A stretch of DNA of 64,000 bases from Ruminococcus sp. AF46-10NS (GCF_003474435.1 NZ_QRNF01000011.1:1-64000); one strand, 5' to 3'. Counted from the first letter of the stretch, positions 55,061 through 62,675 are shown. Translations and numbers: made by a program. The notes: generated by a model not told the origin, from the sequence alone.

Positions 55061-55168
55061 AAGCCGGATATAAAAAAATCCGGCTTATCGAATAGTCAAG
55101 CGGATAAAGCAAGTCCCACCTGCTGCCTGTTGTTTTTTACAGGGGCAGGGGGATTCCTTGATTCGCTT
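55061..55168 (+). ncRNA. Structured 5' leader RNA of the microcompartment genes
   Basis: Two hairpins can be drawn by hand. The first pairs AAGCCGGAT with ATCCGGCTT (55061-55086 overall). The second is a 71-nt rod: 55098-55105 with 55161-55168, CAAG with CTTG, TCCC with GGGA, CCTGC with GCAGG and CCTGT with ACAGG, closing on a T-rich loop. There is no T-run after it, so it is not a plain terminator. It matches no RNA class that I can name; a riboswitch, a protein-binding leader or a stand-alone small RNA (6S-like rod shape) are open options. Confidence 0.45.
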
Positions 55169-55225
55169 AAATTGATCAATGGATCAGGAAGATAAATACG
55201 AAATTTTGAAAGCGAGGAATCATCA

Positions 55226-55591
55226 ATGGCGGATGAACATAGAGATCAGATCAGAATCGTACAGGAGACCGTAGCCGGTAAGGAGATCACATTTGCTCAT
55301 ATCATGGGTGGTCCGGCACCTATCATATATCAGAAGCTTGGACTGAATCCGCAGGTGGATTATGGATCATCTGCAATTGGTATCATGAACATGACACCTT
55401 CCGAGTCTGCTGTGATCGCATCCGATATTGCTGTGAAGAGCGGTAATGTGTATCTTGGATTTGCAGACCGTTTTACAGGAACACTGATCATAACAGGAGA
55501 GATTTCCGATGTGCAGACTGCAATGGAGGAGATCGTGGATTATTTCCGTGATACGCTTGGATATGTAGTCTGCAAGATTACCAAGAGATAA
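55226..55591 (+). CDS. eutS: EutS/PduU-type microcompartment shell protein (first)
   Basis: A 121-residue bacterial microcompartment shell protein. It follows E. coli EutS through the chain: IVQETVAGKEITFAHIMGGP, then AIGIMNMTPSESAVIASDIAVKSG, then YLGFADRFTGTLIITGEISDVQ. This permuted BMC type forms bent hexamers with a small beta-barrel at the pore. GAGGAATCATCA precedes the ATG. A second homologue follows 11 bp later, and then eutP. No enzyme of ethanolamine or diol metabolism lies in the window. Confidence 0.92.
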   Translation: MADEHRDQIRIVQETVAGKEITFAHIMGGPAPIIYQKLGLNPQVDYGSSAIGIMNMTPSESAVIASDIAVKSGNVYLGFADRFTGTLIITGEISDVQTAMEEIVDYFRDTLGYVVCKITKR

Positions 55592-55602
55592 GGAAGTGTA
55601 TC

Positions 55603-56001
55603 ATGGAAGAACGGATAACAAAGGAAGAACTGCTGGAGCGGTTGTTTCATGATGATTATGAAAATCTTAAGGGGAAAAGACTTCGGCTGACCCGTGTGCG
55701 GGTACCTGGAAAAGAGCTTTCCTTTGCGCATGTTTTTACACCAAGTGATAAATCAGTCTATGAGAATCTTGCATTACATATCGGTGTTCATGAAGGCGAG
55801 GACCACAGAGGAGATGCCATCGGTATGGTCAGAGTCACACCCTGGGAGGCTATTGTAGTTGCGGCAGATGTTGCAGTGAAGGCAGCTCATGTGGAAGTTG
55901 GATTTATGGACCGCTTCTGCGGGACACTGATTCTGACAGGCGGTTTTACGGAAGTGATGACAGCTGTGGAGGAAGTGGTGCGGTTTTCCATGAGACATTG
56001 A
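55603..56001 (+). CDS. EutS/PduU-type microcompartment shell protein (second, N-terminally extended)
   Basis: The 132-residue protein repeats the EutS pattern: VPGKELSFAHVF, AIGMVRVTPWEAIVVAADVAVKAA, VGFMDRFCGTLILTGGF. Compared with the first it has about 25 extra N-terminal residues, charged and probably helical (TKEELLERLFHDDYENL), and a Cys in DRFCGTL. Extensions of this kind can act as a docking or encapsulation helix, but that is inference. AAGGAAGTGTATC precedes the ATG. A mixed shell with the upstream paralogue is plausible. Confidence 0.88.
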   Translation: MEERITKEELLERLFHDDYENLKGKRLRLTRVRVPGKELSFAHVFTPSDKSVYENLALHIGVHEGEDHRGDAIGMVRVTPWEAIVVAADVAVKAAHVEVGFMDRFCGTLILTGGFTEVMTAVEEVVRFSMRH

Positions 56002-56052
56002 AATTCAATGTCTGTAAGATCCACAGAAGCTAGAGCAGGACGGGATAAAAAA

Positions 56053-56583
56053 ATGAAAAAAATTTTTCTGATGGGTCGAAGTGAAGCCGGCAAAACATCT
56101 CTGACACAGGCTCTTAAAGGGGAAGAGCTTCATTATCATAAGACCCAGTATACCAATACAAATGAAGATACCATTGATTCACCGGGAGAATATGCGGAAT
56201 CCAAGCATTTCAGCGTAGGACTGGCCTGCTTTTCCTTTGAGGCTGATGTGATCGCTATCGTGCAGGCAGCCAATGAGCCATTTAACCTGTTCAGTGACGG
56301 CAGCAGGAACTTTCTCCTGCGGCCGCTGATCGGGATCATCACCAAGGTGGATTCTCCCCATGCCAACATTCCCATGGTCAGACAGTGGATGGAGAACATG
56401 GGATGTGAGAGAATCTTTATGGTAAATAACAAGACCAGGGAAGGTATCAGCGAGCTGATGGATTATCTGCAGGATGATCTCCCGAAGCTTACGCTTGAAC
56501 AGGCGAAATTCAAGCAGAGCATTGGACTTAACGAATGGGATCCCATGCCGGAAGGGGTGGAGTATCCGGAGTCGATACGCTAA
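56053..56583 (+). CDS. eutP: EutP/PduV-like small GTPase
   Basis: A 177-residue Ras-like P-loop protein: GRSEAGKTSL (G1), DSPGEY (G3) and ITKVDS (G4). EutP and PduV belong to microcompartment operons; PduV has been linked to compartment movement and an acetate kinase activity was reported for EutP in Salmonella. The start at 56053 gives the family N-terminus MKKIFLMGRSEAGKT; an ATG at 56008 would add 15 residues that look unlike the family. It follows the two shell genes and ends the unit. Confidence 0.9.
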   Translation: MKKIFLMGRSEAGKTSLTQALKGEELHYHKTQYTNTNEDTIDSPGEYAESKHFSVGLACFSFEADVIAIVQAANEPFNLFSDGSRNFLLRPLIGIITKVDSPHANIPMVRQWMENMGCERIFMVNNKTREGISELMDYLQDDLPKLTLEQAKFKQSIGLNEWDPMPEGVEYPESIR

Positions 56584-56655
56584 AATAGTAATATTCACGA
56601 AAATGAATAAAAATACAAAATTCAAACGGAAAAAGTAGCAATTCCTCCGGAACTG

Positions 56656-56664
56656 TGATATACT
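56656..56664 (+). promoter_or_regulatory. Extended -10 promoter before the AGCS leader
   Basis: TGA-TATACT (56656-56664) with a poor -35. The transcript would begin near 56671, just before the attenuator stem. Confidence 0.45.
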
Positions 56665-56700
56665 GTGATCGTTTGGAAGATTAGTGGACTGAAATGTAAG

Positions 56701-56818
56701 ATCCCCAGAGCATGAAGGATAAAGAGGGCAGAAACGGGGCTCGCAGATATATGGCAGAAGAGCTGTATGTCGAGAACACCGGGTATCCGTATCTGACTTC
56801 ATGTTCTGGGGATTTTTT
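56701..56818 (+). promoter_or_regulatory. Attenuator-like leader of the AGCS-amidohydrolase operon
   Basis: A 17-bp stem with one G-U pair (56701-56717 with 56797-56813) runs into six T and so looks like an intrinsic terminator placed 69 bp before the AGCS gene. Its large loop holds further structure: CAGATA (56744-56749) pairs with TATCTG (56790-56795) and smaller arms lie between. Such a layout is typical of a riboswitch or other transcription attenuator. It does not match the glycine riboswitch, the T-box or other classes I know by sight. Confidence 0.55.
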
Positions 56819-56886
56819 ATATTCTGTACACAGATTTTCCGAATGTATGCAAAAGAAAAACAATAAAAAGGACAGGAGAGGAAAAG

Positions 56887-58338
56887 ATGTTTGAATTATT
56901 TGAAAATCTGACCAACTGGCTCTGGGGACTGCCGCTACTGATCACGATTCTCGCTACAGGCGTATATCTGACAGTACGTTCCGGTTTCTTCCAGTTCCGC
57001 CATTTTGGTTACATTGTGAAAAACATGTTCAGTAAAGAACGCCGTCAGGAAGGCGGAGACGACGGAAAGAGCCTGACACCGTTCCAGGCTATTTCCATTG
57101 CTATCGGCGGCACCGTTGGAGTATCCAACATGTCCGGTGTTGCAACAGCCATTGCAACAGGAGGACCTGGTGCATTATTCTGGCTCTGGATCGCGGCGCT
57201 TCTTGCCATGGTCATCAAGATGGCAGAGGTAACACTTGCTGTGTACTATAGAGAAAAACAGCCAAACGGTGAGTACCAGGGAGGCCCGACTTACTACATG
57301 CAGAAAGGCCTTGGCGGAGAGAAAAAGCTTCCCTTCTGGAAACTTTTTGCAGTACTGTTCGGCGGCTGTATTTTTATGACATGGTTCATTACCTTGCAGA
57401 ATTATACAGTATCAGAGGCTGTCGGAAGTACCTTCCACCTGCCATACATCGTGCCGTCACTTCTTTATGTGGCAGCAATTTACCTGATCATCATCGGCGG
57501 CGTAAAGAAAGTAGGTGTGATCTCTTCCTATATGACACCGATCATGTGCATGCTTTACATTGTAGGATCTCTTGCAATACTGGTAGTGAATTTTGACAAG
57601 TTGCCGGAAACCTTTGGACTGATCTTCAAGGGTGCATTTACAACACAGGCGGCAGTCGGCGGATTTATGGGAGCCGGTGTTGCAACAGCAATGCGTCTTG
57701 GATTTGCCCGCTCTGTATACAGCAATGAGGCAGGCTGGGGAACATCCCCGATGATCCACGCTTCCGCAAAAACAGACCATCCTGTAAAACAGGGACTGAT
57801 GGGAGCATTTGAGGTATTTGCAGACACCATCGTAGTCTGCTCCATGACAGGTCTTGTTGTTATCACCACAGGCTACTGGAATTCAGGACTTCAGGGATCA
57901 GAGCTGACACTGACAGCATTTGAGTCCGGAATGGGCTCTGCTGCGAGAGCACTGATCGCGATCAGTATTTTCCTTTTCGGACTGACAACATCAACCGGAT
58001 GGTTCACCTACTACAGCGTAATCCTGAAGCACTGGCTGAAAAACAATCAGAAGGTTCTGAAGATCGCAGAGAAGGTTTTTATCCTTGGAACGCCATTATG
58101 GGGTCTTCTGGTCACAGTGCTTACTCTTTACGGAAACGGAACACCGGCACAGCTGTGGGTAATTGCAGACTTTACAACCGTATTCCCTACATTTGTAAAT
58201 GTTGCAACATTATTTATCTTAAGTGGTACCTTCTTTAAACTGCTGAAGGATTACAAGGCGCGTTACATGGGAATAGGAAAAGTAGATAAGGATATGGCAC
58301 TTTTCTACGAAGATAAAAAAGAAAAAGAGGAAAAATAA
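56887..58338 (+). CDS. Sodium:amino acid (alanine/glycine) symporter, AGCS family
   Basis: The 483-residue carrier has about eleven hydrophobic segments and the AGCS landmarks: the start NLTNWLWGLPLLITILATGVYLT, GGTVGVSNMSGVATAIATGGPGALFW, and GGPTYYMQKGL; then RSVYSNEAGWGTSP. Relatives import alanine, glycine or serine with sodium. AGGAGAGGAAAAG precedes the ATG. It is co-transcribed with the amidohydrolase 3 bp downstream, so the substrate could instead be an amide or N-acyl amino acid. Confidence 0.93.
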   Translation: MFELFENLTNWLWGLPLLITILATGVYLTVRSGFFQFRHFGYIVKNMFSKERRQEGGDDGKSLTPFQAISIAIGGTVGVSNMSGVATAIATGGPGALFWLWIAALLAMVIKMAEVTLAVYYREKQPNGEYQGGPTYYMQKGLGGEKKLPFWKLFAVLFGGCIFMTWFITLQNYTVSEAVGSTFHLPYIVPSLLYVAAIYLIIIGGVKKVGVISSYMTPIMCMLYIVGSLAILVVNFDKLPETFGLIFKGAFTTQAAVGGFMGAGVATAMRLGFARSVYSNEAGWGTSPMIHASAKTDHPVKQGLMGAFEVFADTIVVCSMTGLVVITTGYWNSGLQGSELTLTAFESGMGSAARALIAISIFLFGLTTSTGWFTYYSVILKHWLKNNQKVLKIAEKVFILGTPLWGLLVTVLTLYGNGTPAQLWVIADFTTVFPTFVNVATLFILSGTFFKLLKDYKARYMGIGKVDKDMALFYEDKKEKEEK

Positions 58339-58341
58339 ACA

Positions 58342-59952
58342 GTGGATACGATTTTTTTTAACGGATGTATAAGAACACTGGATAACAGTGAAAAAGTGGC
58401 AGAGGCTGTGGGAATCGAAAATGGCCGGATCGTTTTTGTGGGAACTGATAAAGAAGCGGAAGCTTTTTCCTGCAAAAAACGGATTGACCTTAAGGGAAGG
58501 CTGATGCTGCCCGGTTTTGTGGATACACATATGCATATGCTACATTATGCATTTGTGGAAAGATCTGTGAAACTGTTTGACTGCACAAGTGTTGAGGAAA
58601 TGCTTGCTGCAGCAAAAAAAAGACTGGAGGAGAGCAAAGGTCAGAAGCTGACCTGGCTCTACTGCAGAGGCTGGAATGAGGAGCATTTTGATAAGCCGCG
58701 CTATCCGCATAAGGATGAGCTGGATGCACTTTCAACGGAAATCCCTATCATTATGGTGCGTGTCTGCGGGCATGTGGCTGTGTGCAACAGCTGCGGTCTG
58801 GAGCTTCTGAAAAAAATCCCGGAGTTCCCGGAGATTGAGAAGGAGGTTGATCTGGATACCGGACTTCTGAAGGAGAACGCAGTACAGTTTTATTCTTCCG
58901 TATTGGATGCACCGTCCCAGGAAGAAGTGGAAGGCTACATCAAATACAGTGCGAAGAAGCTGAATGAATGTGGATTTACAGGGGTACAGTCCGATGATCT
59001 TGCCTCCCTTCCGGGAAAAAACTGGCGTCGGATCATGGCCTCCTACAAGGCACTGGATGCCAGAGGAGAGCTGAGTATCCGCCATTATGAGCAGTGCCTT
59101 TTTGAGCGGGTGGAGGATGCGAAGGCTTTTATTGAAGAAGGATATCGTACCGGGCAGAGGGGAGAGCACTTTACGATCGGGCCGATGAAACTGATCCAGG
59201 ATGGTTCTCTTGGTGCAAGAACAGCGGCCATGAATGAGCCTTATGAAGATGCACCGGGCAATATGGGGATCATTACTTTCAGCCAGGAGGAGCTTGACGA
59301 TCTGTTTGCGTTTTTTGACCAGCATCAGATGCAGGCAGCTGTACACTGTATCGGCGATCGTGCCATGGATATGGTCATTGAGGCAGTTGCGAAATCTCCT
59401 TACCGGAAGGATAATAAAAAGGGCAGACATGGTATCGTACATTGCCAGATCACCAATCCACGTATTTTGCAGGGGATGAAAGACCAGGATCTCTTGGCAT
59501 ATATCCAGCCGGTATTTATCGATCTGGATATGAACACAGTGGAACCTGCCATCGGTGCACACCGTATGGATAAGGTGTATGCATGGAAGAGTATGCTGGA
59601 TATGGGAATCCATGCGTCCGGCGGTTCAGATGCTCCTGTGGTAAGCTTTGATGCCATGGAGAATATTTATTTTGCAGTCACCCGCAAAAATATCAGCGGT
59701 CAGCCACAGGAAGGCTGGATTCCATCCGAAAAAATGTCTGTGGATGAAGCGGTGAAGCTTTTTACAAAAAACGCAGCTTACGCTTCCTATACAGAAGAAG
59801 AGAACGGAACCATCGAAGTGGGTAAAAATGCGGACTTCGTAGTTATCGAGAAGGATATCTATGAGATCGACCCGGATGAGATCAAGACCACGAAAGTGGA
59901 TATGACAGTTCTTGGCGGTGAGATCGTTTATGAGAGAGAAGTAGAAGAATAA
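58342..59952 (+). CDS. YtcJ-like metal-dependent amidohydrolase
   Basis: The 536 residues belong to the amidohydrolase family 3 (YtcJ, NfdA): the N-terminal beta-sandwich, then GFVDTHMHML with the HxH metal site near residue 66, IQDGSLGARTA, the His of AVHCIGDRAMD, HCQITNP and the Asp in ASGGSDAPV. Related enzymes cleave N-formyl or N-acyl amides, but most members are uncharacterised. It starts with GTG at 58342 behind AGAGGAAAAATAAACA, 3 bp after the symporter gene, which suggests uptake and hydrolysis of one substrate. Confidence 0.9.
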   Translation: MDTIFFNGCIRTLDNSEKVAEAVGIENGRIVFVGTDKEAEAFSCKKRIDLKGRLMLPGFVDTHMHMLHYAFVERSVKLFDCTSVEEMLAAAKKRLEESKGQKLTWLYCRGWNEEHFDKPRYPHKDELDALSTEIPIIMVRVCGHVAVCNSCGLELLKKIPEFPEIEKEVDLDTGLLKENAVQFYSSVLDAPSQEEVEGYIKYSAKKLNECGFTGVQSDDLASLPGKNWRRIMASYKALDARGELSIRHYEQCLFERVEDAKAFIEEGYRTGQRGEHFTIGPMKLIQDGSLGARTAAMNEPYEDAPGNMGIITFSQEELDDLFAFFDQHQMQAAVHCIGDRAMDMVIEAVAKSPYRKDNKKGRHGIVHCQITNPRILQGMKDQDLLAYIQPVFIDLDMNTVEPAIGAHRMDKVYAWKSMLDMGIHASGGSDAPVVSFDAMENIYFAVTRKNISGQPQEGWIPSEKMSVDEAVKLFTKNAAYASYTEEENGTIEVGKNADFVVIEKDIYEIDPDEIKTTKVDMTVLGGEIVYEREVEE

Positions 59953-59980
59953 CGGCAGTATAAAAAGAAAAAAGTGAGAG

Positions 59981-60014
59981 GCAGAGTCTGAGTGGAGCAG
60001 GCTCTGCTTTTTTT
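59981..60014 (+). terminator. Terminator of the AGCS-amidohydrolase operon
   Basis: A 10-bp stem with one G-U pair (59981-59990 with 59998-60007) and seven T. Confidence 0.85.
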
Positions 60015-60107
60015 GATTTCAGTAAAAATATAGAACAAGATGTATACCATAACGGTGAACAAAATTCATCGAAGAAAGCAGGAACATTGTTACATGGAAA
60101 ATATTGA

Positions 60108-60136
60108 TTGAGAAACGAAGGTAAACTGGTTATAAT
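60108..60136 (+). promoter_or_regulatory. Promoter of the nucleotidyltransferase gene
   Basis: TTGAGA (60108-60113), 17 bp, TATAAT (60131-60136), 70 bp before the start. Confidence 0.7.
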
Positions 60137-60206
60137 AAAATCAAGAAGAAAGATTTGTGAATTGAGAAACTTATAGTATTATCAGCAGAAAATGAGGTGA
60201 TGATGT

Positions 60207-60548
60207 ATGCCAAAGATTATGCAGGATTTAATTAAACAGTATGTGGAAGCGGTCAAGAAGATTTATGGTTCCCATGTACGCCAGATAATCCTTTATGGTT
60301 CTTATGCAAGGGGGGACTTCCGCCCGGATTCTGATGTAGACATTATGATCCTGGTGGATATATCAGATCTGGAATTAAAGGCATATGCACAACAGCTCTC
60401 GTACATGACCTACGACTTTAATATGGATCATGACACGGATATAAAGCCTATTGCAAAAAGTGAAGCGCATTTTAACAAGTGGATCGTGAACTATCCATTT
60501 TATTCCAATATTCATAAAGAAGGGGTAGTTTTGTATGGAGCAGCATAA
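60207..60548 (+). CDS. MNT-type nucleotidyltransferase (antitoxin-like)
   Basis: The 113-residue protein has the polymerase-beta-like signature GSYARGDFRPDSDVDIMI (residues 32-49) with the two metal-binding Asp residues. Small proteins of this type usually pair with a HEPN protein as MNT-HEPN toxin-antitoxin systems, in which the transferase modifies and silences the HEPN RNase. Here the downstream HEPN gene is only a remnant overlapping its end. GAGGTGATGATGT precedes the ATG. Confidence 0.88.
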   Translation: MPKIMQDLIKQYVEAVKKIYGSHVRQIILYGSYARGDFRPDSDVDIMILVDISDLELKAYAQQLSYMTYDFNMDHDTDIKPIAKSEAHFNKWIVNYPFYSNIHKEGVVLYGAA

Positions 60549-60663
60549 TCAGGAAATCGGTACTAGACGGGATCTGTCGTTGCATCGCCTGAAAACAGCT
60601 GAAATGATCTGAAAACAGCAAGAACATTATTTTTATATTGAAGATTATAAAGAGAACCAATAG
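60535..60663 (+). pseudogene. Remnant of a HEPN-domain gene
   Basis: An ATG inside the end of the nucleotidyltransferase gene opens a frame MEQHNQEIGTRRDLSLHRL, which resembles the N-terminus of HEPN partners. It meets TGA at 60610-60612, continues in frame as KQQEHYFYIEDYKEN and meets TAG at 60661-60663. The rest of the domain is missing. CTGAAAACAGC occurs twice around the first stop, a possible duplication or deletion scar. The stretch 60664-60842 shows no gene. Identification is by position and partial similarity. Confidence 0.55.
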
Positions 60664-60821
60664 TTGTATTTTTTGGTATGTGGGTGGTTGAACATCCAAT
60701 ATCGTGGAAGTGGTAGTGGCGAGAGTATGGGTGAAAAGCGGGTGACTGAAGAGATTTTGTGACTTTTCATTGCCTGCTTTTTTTGAATAATGAAAAATAT
60801 AGTGTATGAACATAAAATACT

Positions 60822-60830
60822 TGTTATAAT
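60822..60830 (+). promoter_or_regulatory. Extended -10 promoter of the DUF3791-DUF3990 module
   Basis: TGT-TATAAT (60822-60830) with a weak -35, about 36 bp before the preferred start at 60867. Confidence 0.5.
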
Positions 60831-60866
60831 CTAAATATAAATATGACGGAAAGGTTGGTGGTGATT

Positions 60867-61085
60867 ATGTGTGAGAAAAAAGAATTGAGCTTTTCAATAT
60901 TCATGCTGTATAGTCTTGCGGATAAGTGGAAGATGTCTCCAGCCAAAGTGTATAAAATATTAAATTCAACCGGAATTTTGGATAACTATATTATTAAATG
61001 TTACGATGTTCTTCATACACAGGGAAAGGAATATTTGGTAGAAGATATTACCGATTATGTGAGAGAAAAAGGAGTTAATGTATGA
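60867..61085 (+). CDS. DUF3791-family small protein
   Basis: A 72-residue helical protein with the DUF3791 pattern FMLYSLADKWKMSPAKVYKILNSTGILDNYIIKCYDVLHTQGKEY, here noted as FSIFMLYSLADKW then LVEDITDYV near the end. The family is uncharacterised and typically stands directly before a DUF3990 gene, as here; the stop overlaps the next start (ATGA). I prefer the ATG at 60867 behind GGTTGGTGGTGATT; an ATG at 60843 adds eight residues. An antitoxin or partner role is an inference from gene order. Confidence 0.8.
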   Translation: MCEKKELSFSIFMLYSLADKWKMSPAKVYKILNSTGILDNYIIKCYDVLHTQGKEYLVEDITDYVREKGVNV

Positions 61086-61573
61086 TCGTATATCATGGAT
61101 CAACAGAAATTATAAAAAGTCCGGACGTAGTACATTCGAAAAAGTATCTGGATTTTGGCCGGGGATTTTATATTACAACTTTCGAAAATCAGGCAAAGAA
61201 ATGGGCAGTCCGAAAGGGCATGAGACAGGAAAAGGCTGCAATAGTTAATGTTTATGAATTATCTGAAGAATGGGATGATTTTAAGGTATTATCTTTTGAA
61301 AAAGAAAATGAGAAATGGCTCGATTTTGTATGTGCATGTAGAAAAGGACAGCCGTTAAATAAGGAATATGACATTATTATAGGAAATGTTGCGGATGATG
61401 ACGTGTTTAAGACTGTAGATATGTATTTTAGAGGATTATGGGATAAGGAAAAAGTTTTAGATGAATTGCGATACTATAAGATGAATAATCAAATCTGTAT
61501 TGTAAATCAGGAAACACTGAATCGAGTGATCACTTTTAAAAGAGCATATGAGGTGGAAAACAATGGTAGATAA
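61082..61573 (+). CDS. DUF3990-family protein, ADP-ribosyltransferase-like
   Basis: The 163-residue protein begins IVYHGSTEIIKSPD and continues with DFGRGFYITTFENQAKKWA, the hallmark of DUF3990. YHGS and GFYIT resemble the NAD-binding core of ADP-ribosyltransferase folds, so a toxin that modifies a cell target is plausible; that is inference. It overlaps its neighbours on both sides (4 bp with DUF3791, 11 bp with the next gene), a tight three-gene module. AT-richer than the housekeeping genes around, suggesting transfer. Confidence 0.82.
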   Translation: MIVYHGSTEIIKSPDVVHSKKYLDFGRGFYITTFENQAKKWAVRKGMRQEKAAIVNVYELSEEWDDFKVLSFEKENEKWLDFVCACRKGQPLNKEYDIIIGNVADDDVFKTVDMYFRGLWDKEKVLDELRYYKMNNQICIVNQETLNRVITFKRAYEVENNGR

Positions 61574-61799
61574 GAAGCAATTGGAAGAAGTTTATAAGCA
61601 AAATTTGGAAAACGATATTATTAATGCAATTTCCGAAATGAAAGGGATAGATTTGCGAAAGGCATTTGATATTTATTATTCCAGTAAACTTGCTGAACAA
61701 ATTTCAAATGACAGTTATGGAATAGAAAATATGGATGCGAAATATCTGGCAGAAGATTTGATTGAGAATGAGTCAGAACTTTTTAACCGAATCAAGTAA
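61563..61799 (+). CDS. Small hypothetical protein of the DUF3990 module
   Basis: A 78-residue acidic, probably helical protein. AISEMKGIDLRKAFDIYYSSKLAEQI and NMDAKYLAEDLI resemble the DUF3791 fold in outline (helix pair followed by a conserved aromatic and an acidic helix), but similarity is weak. AGGTGGAAAACA precedes the ATG at 61563. The TAA stop lies at the first base of the repeat element that follows, so an insertion may have trimmed the 3' end. Confidence 0.65.
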   Translation: MVDKKQLEEVYKQNLENDIINAISEMKGIDLRKAFDIYYSSKLAEQISNDSYGIENMDAKYLAEDLIENESELFNRIK

Positions 61800-61946
61800 G
61801 TCCCCTGCTTCAATTGCGAGGAGCAATAAGCAGTGGGTGGGACTTACTTGTATCAGGAGGGGTACAAGCCCCTCCTGATACAACTGCGGAGCAGTTATTC
61901 GGTTATGAGCAAGTAGCGAAAGCGGATTGCGAATATCCGATTGACT
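61797..61946. repeat. Dispersed repeat family A, full copy
   Basis: About 150 bp with two hairpins. AAGTCCC (61798-61804) pairs with GGGACTT (61839-61845), enclosing CTGCTT/AAGCAG; then a perfect 12-bp hairpin, 61851-61862 with 61869-61880. Positions 61836-61946 match 1-110 almost base for base. No target-site duplication or transposase is visible. The remaining stretch up to 62031 holds the start of a truncated frame. Confidence 0.85.
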
Positions 61947-62031
61947 ATAAGCCTGTTCGGTGCAAGGGATCGTTAATATAATGTGAGATAAAGAATGGTA
62001 TGCAAAACGTGATCCAAAAACAGACGAACTT

Positions 62032-62505
62032 ATGAAAATCGCAAAGATATATGTGACTGTATATTATGCGGAAAAAGGTGAACAGAAGCTGCATCATTTC
62101 AAGAAGTCAATGGATATTGGAAATGGACATGGCGGTATTGTGAGTCAGTTGAAGTATGATAATGAAATGAATCTTACAGATGAGTGTTGGATCAATTACC
62201 AGAAAGGCAAAGGAAATGAAGAGTTCCAAAAGTATATGGAAGATCTGACAGACATGCAGAATCATGTACTTCCATATTTGCAGAGCTTTTGTAACCTGGA
62301 AGAAAAAGGTGTGAAGGAGAGAAGAGAACTGCAGATAGCAGAAAGAAATGAAGGAAGAGCAGATGAGCGGGGAACAAGCACCGAAGCGAATGCTGTGGTT
62401 AAGGATGCGGGAAAAGAAGATAGAAAACTGACACAGCAGAAGCAGGCGGTAGCTGGAAAAGATAAGACGGAGAGAGGGGCTGATCGGGGTGTAAGGACGG
62501 TGTAG
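62032..62505 (+). CDS. Hypothetical protein, probably 5'-truncated
   Basis: I do not recognise the family. From the ATG at 62032 there are 157 residues: a beta-rich N-terminus (AKIYVTVYYAEKGEQKLHHF) and a highly charged tail rich in Glu, Arg and Lys (from about residue 90). There is no ribosome binding site, and the same frame stays open upstream to a TGA at 61984, reading WYAKRDPKTDEL before the Met. This looks like the 3' part of a longer gene cut by the repeat at 61797-61946, perhaps from a mobile element. Confidence 0.45.
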   Translation: MKIAKIYVTVYYAEKGEQKLHHFKKSMDIGNGHGGIVSQLKYDNEMNLTDECWINYQKGKGNEEFQKYMEDLTDMQNHVLPYLQSFCNLEEKGVKERRELQIAERNEGRADERGTSTEANAVVKDAGKEDRKLTQQKQAVAGKDKTERGADRGVRTV

Positions 62506-62675
62506 AATAAGCATAACGAGTCGGAGGTCACAAGCGAAAATGACTTTTGCGGAAACGAAAGTATCTTTATATTTTTTTATCCGTATACTTCCTATAATGG
62601 GAATGAATACTTGCAAAGTTAATTACTAATATTTTTCTATTATTACAGGTACAATAAGAACATGTAATAGCGGAA

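Noticed and set aside
55049..55170. EutV-type antiterminator hairpins in the microcompartment leader
   Set aside because: The hairpins lack the paired short stem-loops with the conserved loop A and G, and no terminator overlaps them.
56701..56818. Glycine riboswitch before the AGCS gene
   Set aside because: The expected tandem aptamer sequence blocks are absent; only the terminator-like outer stem is clear.
61797..61946. CRISPR or insertion sequence at repeat A
   Set aside because: The copies are far apart without regular spacing, and there is no transposase, terminal duplication or spacer pattern.
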